Shown here in pieces: positions 60,953 through 64,000 of a stretch of DNA of 64,000 nt. The stretch spans positions 62,001 to 126,000 of the forward strand of contig CBDCRK010000036.1 of the NCBI GenBank assembly GCA_965220955.1. Direction: 5' to 3'. The notes under the pieces are model-generated. The model had not been told where the DNA came from. It saw nothing but the letters and a program-made list of their open reading frames with translations, and made no database searches. Positions within the stretch are counted from its first letter, which is position 1. Every line of letters begins with the position of its first letter. Made by a program: the position numbers and the translations under genes. This DNA comes from CBDCRK01 sp965220955 (GTDB taxonomy: Bacteria; Desulfobacterota; Binatia; Bin18; CBDCRK01).

Positions 60953-62080
60953 ATGAAATTTGGCATTTTTTACGAGCACTCGGTACAAAAGCCCTGGACC
61001 CGCCAGTCTGAGCTGCGAGCCTATGAGCAGGCTATGGAACAGATCGAGCTGGCAGACGAACTGGGATTTGACCAGGTCTGGGAAGTCGAACATCACTTTC
61101 TGGAAGAATATTCGCATTCCTCGGCGCCCGAGGTCTTTTTGGCGGCGGCCTCAAGCCGAACCAAACGAATCCGTCTGGGGCATGGCATTGTGCTTTGCCT
61201 GCCACAGGTGAACCACCCGGCGCGTATTGCCGAGCGGGCGGCAACACTGGATCTGGTCTCTAATGGGCGTTTGGATTTTGGTACTGGCCGGGCGGCAACC
61301 TGGACTGAGCTAGGCGCTTTTGGGATTGACCCTGACAAAACCAAGGAGATGTGGGACGAGGTTATCCGGGCGCTTCCTAAGATGTGGACGGAGGAGGAGT
61401 TTGAGTGGAACGGCAAGTATTTTAAGATGCCCCCGCGCAACATCCTGCCCAAACCGCTTCAGGACCCCCACCCGCCCATGTGGGTGGCAGTAGCCTCGCC
61501 CGAAACCGCGGTCCAGGCCGCCGAGCGCGGGCTGGGGATGCTAGGCGTAACTCTGGGAACACCGGCTGACTATAAACGCCTGGTTGCCGACTACCGGCGG
61601 ATCATCAGGCACTGCGATCCGGTGGGCAAGTTTGTCAACAATCAGGTCAATGCTGCGGGCTGGCTTTACTGTGGTGAAGATGATGGAGAATCAGCCATGG
61701 TTGGCGGACGGACGGCCTTTACCTTCTTTCATCATGCCGCCCATCTCCTGGGGATTGGCGGCCTTTATCCCTCGCACGCCTACACCGCGCTGGCCAATGC
61801 TACCGCACTTTTGAGCGACCCAAGCAATATCCTGCACGAGGGGTTCCTGGTTGGCACGCCCGAAAATATCATCAAGTCCCTTCGCTTTTGGGAGGCTGTG
61901 GGCGTTGACCGGATTGTGTGCCTGATTAACTTTGACCAGATGATCCCGCAAGAAAAAGTGCTGGCAAGCCTTGAGCGTTTTGCCAAGTATGTGATGCCGG
62001 AATTTGCCGAAGACCGCAAAGGCATTAGCCCAGGCCCTGGCAATGGCGGCACTCCAGAATCCATACCTATGCCAAGCTAA
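60953..62080 (+). CDS. LLM-class flavin-dependent oxidoreductase
   Basis: 375-residue bacterial luciferase-like TIM-barrel protein. KFGIFYEHSVQKPW, QVWEVEHHFLEEYSHSSAPE, RIRLGHGIVLCLP, DFGTGRAATWTEL and GTPENIIKSLRFWEAVGVDR are characteristic of group A flavin monooxygenases. GGAAGGGAGGG precedes the ATG, 16 bases after degV. Substrate unknown. A hairpin with arms 62117-62129 and 62149-62161 downstream may terminate it. Confidence 0.9.
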   Translation: MKFGIFYEHSVQKPWTRQSELRAYEQAMEQIELADELGFDQVWEVEHHFLEEYSHSSAPEVFLAAASSRTKRIRLGHGIVLCLPQVNHPARIAERAATLDLVSNGRLDFGTGRAATWTELGAFGIDPDKTKEMWDEVIRALPKMWTEEEFEWNGKYFKMPPRNILPKPLQDPHPPMWVAVASPETAVQAAERGLGMLGVTLGTPADYKRLVADYRRIIRHCDPVGKFVNNQVNAAGWLYCGEDDGESAMVGGRTAFTFFHHAAHLLGIGGLYPSHAYTALANATALLSDPSNILHEGFLVGTPENIIKSLRFWEAVGVDRIVCLINFDQMIPQEKVLASLERFAKYVMPEFAEDRKGISPGPGNGGTPESIPMPS

Positions 62081-62204
62081 AAGAAGACTGGGGAGACAAG
62101 ATTGCATCATTGACTCATTTAGCCATTGAAACAATGGAACAATGAAGCAATGACTAAATCTCCAAGTTAGTCGTTAGCCGCTGTATAGAAAGGAGTAGTG
62201 ACCC

Positions 62205-62921
62205 ATGCCCGATCCTGGACGAGCTGGTCCGGAAAACTACCGGGTACAAATTCCGTCACCCAAGCCGGACTACCCAGCGCTGCCCTGGAAATGTACCGGC
62301 GTGACCATGCTCAGTGTCTCCTTTGAGGTACTCAAGGACCCCCTGCTTGATCGTCTACCAAGCGATTTCAATCGCACCGTTCCGTCCTACTGCCGGCTCT
62401 TTGTGATTGATCAGGCCGACAGCCCGGTGGGGCCTTTTCGCGAGGCGATCCTGGCCTTGGGCTGTCGCTATAATATGCGCCCGGTTTCCTTTGTCACCGC
62501 TTCGCTTACCAATAACCCCAAAACTCTGGCCGCAGGATTGTGCGAACGTGGCTTTCCCAGCGCGCTGGGCGCCATTGAGTTGGAAGCGAGTGCCGAGCAA
62601 GCACGTGCTACGGTCAGTGATCAAAATGGTCCGCTGCTCAGCGTGGCAATCCCTGCCCTTCAGACTATTGAGCCGGGTCGCCTTGCCTACGATCAGTTTA
62701 ATGCCTTTCGCACAACCGGCACCAATGGCAGCTTGCAGGCCGAGCTGGTAGCCCTCTCACCTGATATAGAAATTGAGCAAGCGGCAATCAGCCGGACGGC
62801 GCCGATTGAATACCTCGGAGCAGGCAACACCGTGTGGCACATCCTGCGCTCACGTAATGTGATTAGCGCTCAGGTAGTGCGTGGCACGCGCACTTTTGCG
62901 GTTGCCAAGAAACCGAGTTGA
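62205..62921 (+). CDS. Acetoacetate decarboxylase-like protein
   Basis: 238 residues. YCRLFVIDQADSPVGPFREAI, then GCRYNMRPVSFVTASLTNNP and ERGFPSALGAIELE resemble the beta-cone of acetoacetate decarboxylase (ADC) proteins. I cannot place the Schiff-base Lys with certainty, so enzymatic activity is unproven. AAAGGAG lies eleven bases before the ATG. Follows the LLM oxidoreductase and may act in the same degradation route. Confidence 0.6.
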   Translation: MPDPGRAGPENYRVQIPSPKPDYPALPWKCTGVTMLSVSFEVLKDPLLDRLPSDFNRTVPSYCRLFVIDQADSPVGPFREAILALGCRYNMRPVSFVTASLTNNPKTLAAGLCERGFPSALGAIELEASAEQARATVSDQNGPLLSVAIPALQTIEPGRLAYDQFNAFRTTGTNGSLQAELVALSPDIEIEQAAISRTAPIEYLGAGNTVWHILRSRNVISAQVVRGTRTFAVAKKPS

Positions 62922-63148
62922 AGGACAGCCGGAAAGAAATCCTCAGAGAATGAATGAGAGTCATTTTCCAACAGAGGCTCGCATTGGCAAAGTCAGGGCC
63001 TTTTTACTTCTAAGCTTCCAGCACTCAGTAACCAACTAAAGAGATTCGGGGACCGGAAGCCATGGCAATACGGTCCCTGCATTCTGTCAACAGCGGCCTC
63101 AACCCCAGAGCCGAATACTAAACCGAAGAAGGGACTAAGGAGGAAGAG

Positions 63149-64000
63149 ATGCTCCGTACACCATTGGTAATTTTTCTACTCGCCCTGCTATTTCTACTTA
63201 CAGGGCATCAAGGAAGCTCGCAGGATGCCCGCACAGAGCTGGAGCAAATGGGTGTCCAGTATTCTCAGGAGGCTTTTATAAAGAGCGTACAGGACAATAA
63301 CTCCCGCGCGGTAGAATTATTTCTGGCTGCCGGAATGGATGTTAACACTAAAGATAAGGCCTTTGGTTTTACCCCCTTAATAATGGCGGCCATGAGGGGC
63401 CATAGTCAGATGGTACAGACCCTAATGGCCAGTGGGGCTAAGGTGAATGGCAAAGATAACGGGGGCTATACTGCTCTGATGCGGGCCGCCAGCAATGGCC
63501 ACTCCCAGATGGTAAAAGCTTTGCTGGATAAAGGGGCTGAGATTAACGCTAAAGAGGATCGCGGTTATACCGCCTTAATGCTCTCGGCAGAAGAAGGCCA
63601 TACTGAGGCTGTCCCAGCCTTGCTGGCCAGTGGGGCTAAGGTGAATGGCAAGGATAACGGGGGCTATACTGCTCTGATGCGGGCCGCCAGCAATGGCCAC
63701 TCCCAGATGGTAAAAGCTTTGCTGGATAAAGGGGCTGAGGTCAATGCCAGTGATAAGGGAGGAGGAACAGCTCTGATATTAGCCGCAGTGGGAGGTCATG
63801 CTAGCACGGTTAAGGTTTTGTTGGACAAAGGGGCCGATGCCAAAGCGAAAAGCAAATATGGCCAGACCGCACTCATCGGAGCAGCAGGGATAGGTCATGC
63901 TGACATTGTGCAGGCATTGCTGGACCAGGGCGCGGATGCGAAGGCAAAAACTGACATGGGTGGGATAAGCGCATTAATGATGGCAGCAGGTAATGGTTAT
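63149..64000 (+). CDS. Secreted ankyrin-repeat protein, 3' end beyond window
   Basis: Open for 284 codons to the window edge. A signal peptide (LVIFLLALLFLLTGHQGSS) is followed by a short linker and at least seven ankyrin repeats of about 33 residues, with TALMRAASNGHSQMVKALLD-type cores. AAGGAGGAAGAG precedes the ATG. Repeats at 63428-63541 and 63626-63739 are nearly identical. A periplasmic or exported protein-binding role is likely; there is no catalytic domain in the visible part. Confidence 0.88.
   Translation, partial: MLRTPLVIFLLALLFLLTGHQGSSQDARTELEQMGVQYSQEAFIKSVQDNNSRAVELFLAAGMDVNTKDKAFGFTPLIMAAMRGHSQMVQTLMASGAKVNGKDNGGYTALMRAASNGHSQMVKALLDKGAEINAKEDRGYTALMLSAEEGHTEAVPALLASGAKVNGKDNGGYTALMRAASNGHSQMVKALLDKGAEVNASDKGGGTALILAAVGGHASTVKVLLDKGADAKAKSKYGQTALIGAAGIGHADIVQALLDQGADAKAKTDMGGISALMMAAGNGY
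63428..63541. repeat. 114-base internal repeat of the ankyrin gene, copy 1
   Basis: Matches 63626-63739 with one silent base difference (AAA/AAG). The offset is 198 bases, exactly two ankyrin units. Confidence 0.9.
63626..63739. repeat. 114-base internal repeat of the ankyrin gene, copy 2
   Basis: Second copy of 63428-63541; the intervening unit (63542-63625) is clearly more diverged. Confidence 0.9.

Noticed and set aside
1..64000. tRNA or rRNA genes, riboswitches, phage genes
   Set aside because: I looked in the intergenic stretches for acceptor/T-arm patterns, conserved rRNA segments and known aptamer cores and found none that I could support.

Overview
The window reads as chromosome from a Gram-negative, free-living bacterium. 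Two outer-membrane porins, signal peptides, lipoboxes, sigma-54 promoters, HslUV and a class III polyhydroxyalkanoate synthase all point that way. The gene mix (LLM flavin oxidoreductase, MetE-like fragment, CBU_0592-type membrane protein, contiguous arg-lysA-dap cluster, Urt-urease block) would suit a deep-branching Desulfobacterota, Tectomicrobia or NC10-like lineage. I cannot settle the taxonomy from sequence alone. Base composition looks like the mid-50s % GC by eye. No rRNA, tRNA, CRISPR array, transposase or phage gene was seen.

Region 1 to 32.4 kb is almost entirely on the minus strand and is a nitrogen-acquisition region with a carbon-storage block inside it. From high to low coordinates: a sigma-54-driven unit with an OprP-like porin, the urea ABC transporter urtABCDE and urease ureABCEFGD; a second sigma-54 unit with a BBP2-like porin, glnK2, amt2 and glnA2; a nitrate-assimilation locus (sensor kinase, NtrC-type regulator, NarK-type transporter, NirB-like flavoprotein, 4Fe-4S protein, Rieske protein, small membrane protein); a PHA block (three phasin/PhaE-like genes and phaC); and glnK1, amtB1, glnA1, a nitrilase-family amidohydrolase and moeA. 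Urea or ammonium would enter through porin and Urt or Amt, be released as ammonia by urease, and be fixed by glutamine synthetase under PII control.

The most striking thing is the nitrate locus at 10.4 to 15.1 kb. The kinase lost its ATPase domain, the NtrC-type regulator lost its AAA+ domain, the NirB-like gene and the ferredoxin gene are joined out of frame by a deletion with no catalytic reductase between them, and narK has an in-frame TGA at codon 21. Good sigma-54 promoters still stand in front of narK and the NirB-like gene. The locus looks like a recently decaying nitrate-assimilation system next to intact ammonium and urea pathways. A second notable point is that two glnA copies 13 kb apart differ at two internal bases over about 1.4 kb, while the adjacent amt and glnK pairs have diverged.

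Region 32.7 to 43.8 kb holds a MaoC-type dehydratase and then a plus-strand biosynthetic cluster: argB, argF, argG, argH, a lipoprotein, lysA, dapF, dapA, dapB and a metallo-beta-lactamase-fold hydrolase. Region 43.8 to 58.2 kb is housekeeping and unknowns on both strands: an unrecognised 407-residue protein, an M23 peptidase, CYTH and TPR proteins, an orphan CbbQ/NorQ-like ATPase, a uracil-DNA glycosylase, a three-domain biotin carboxylase fusion, xerC-hslV-hslU, two small conserved proteins and truA. Region 58.2 to 64 kb is accessory: a MetE-like fragment, a small membrane protein, a TetR-DegV-LLM-ADC-like group, and an ankyrin-repeat protein that runs off the window end.
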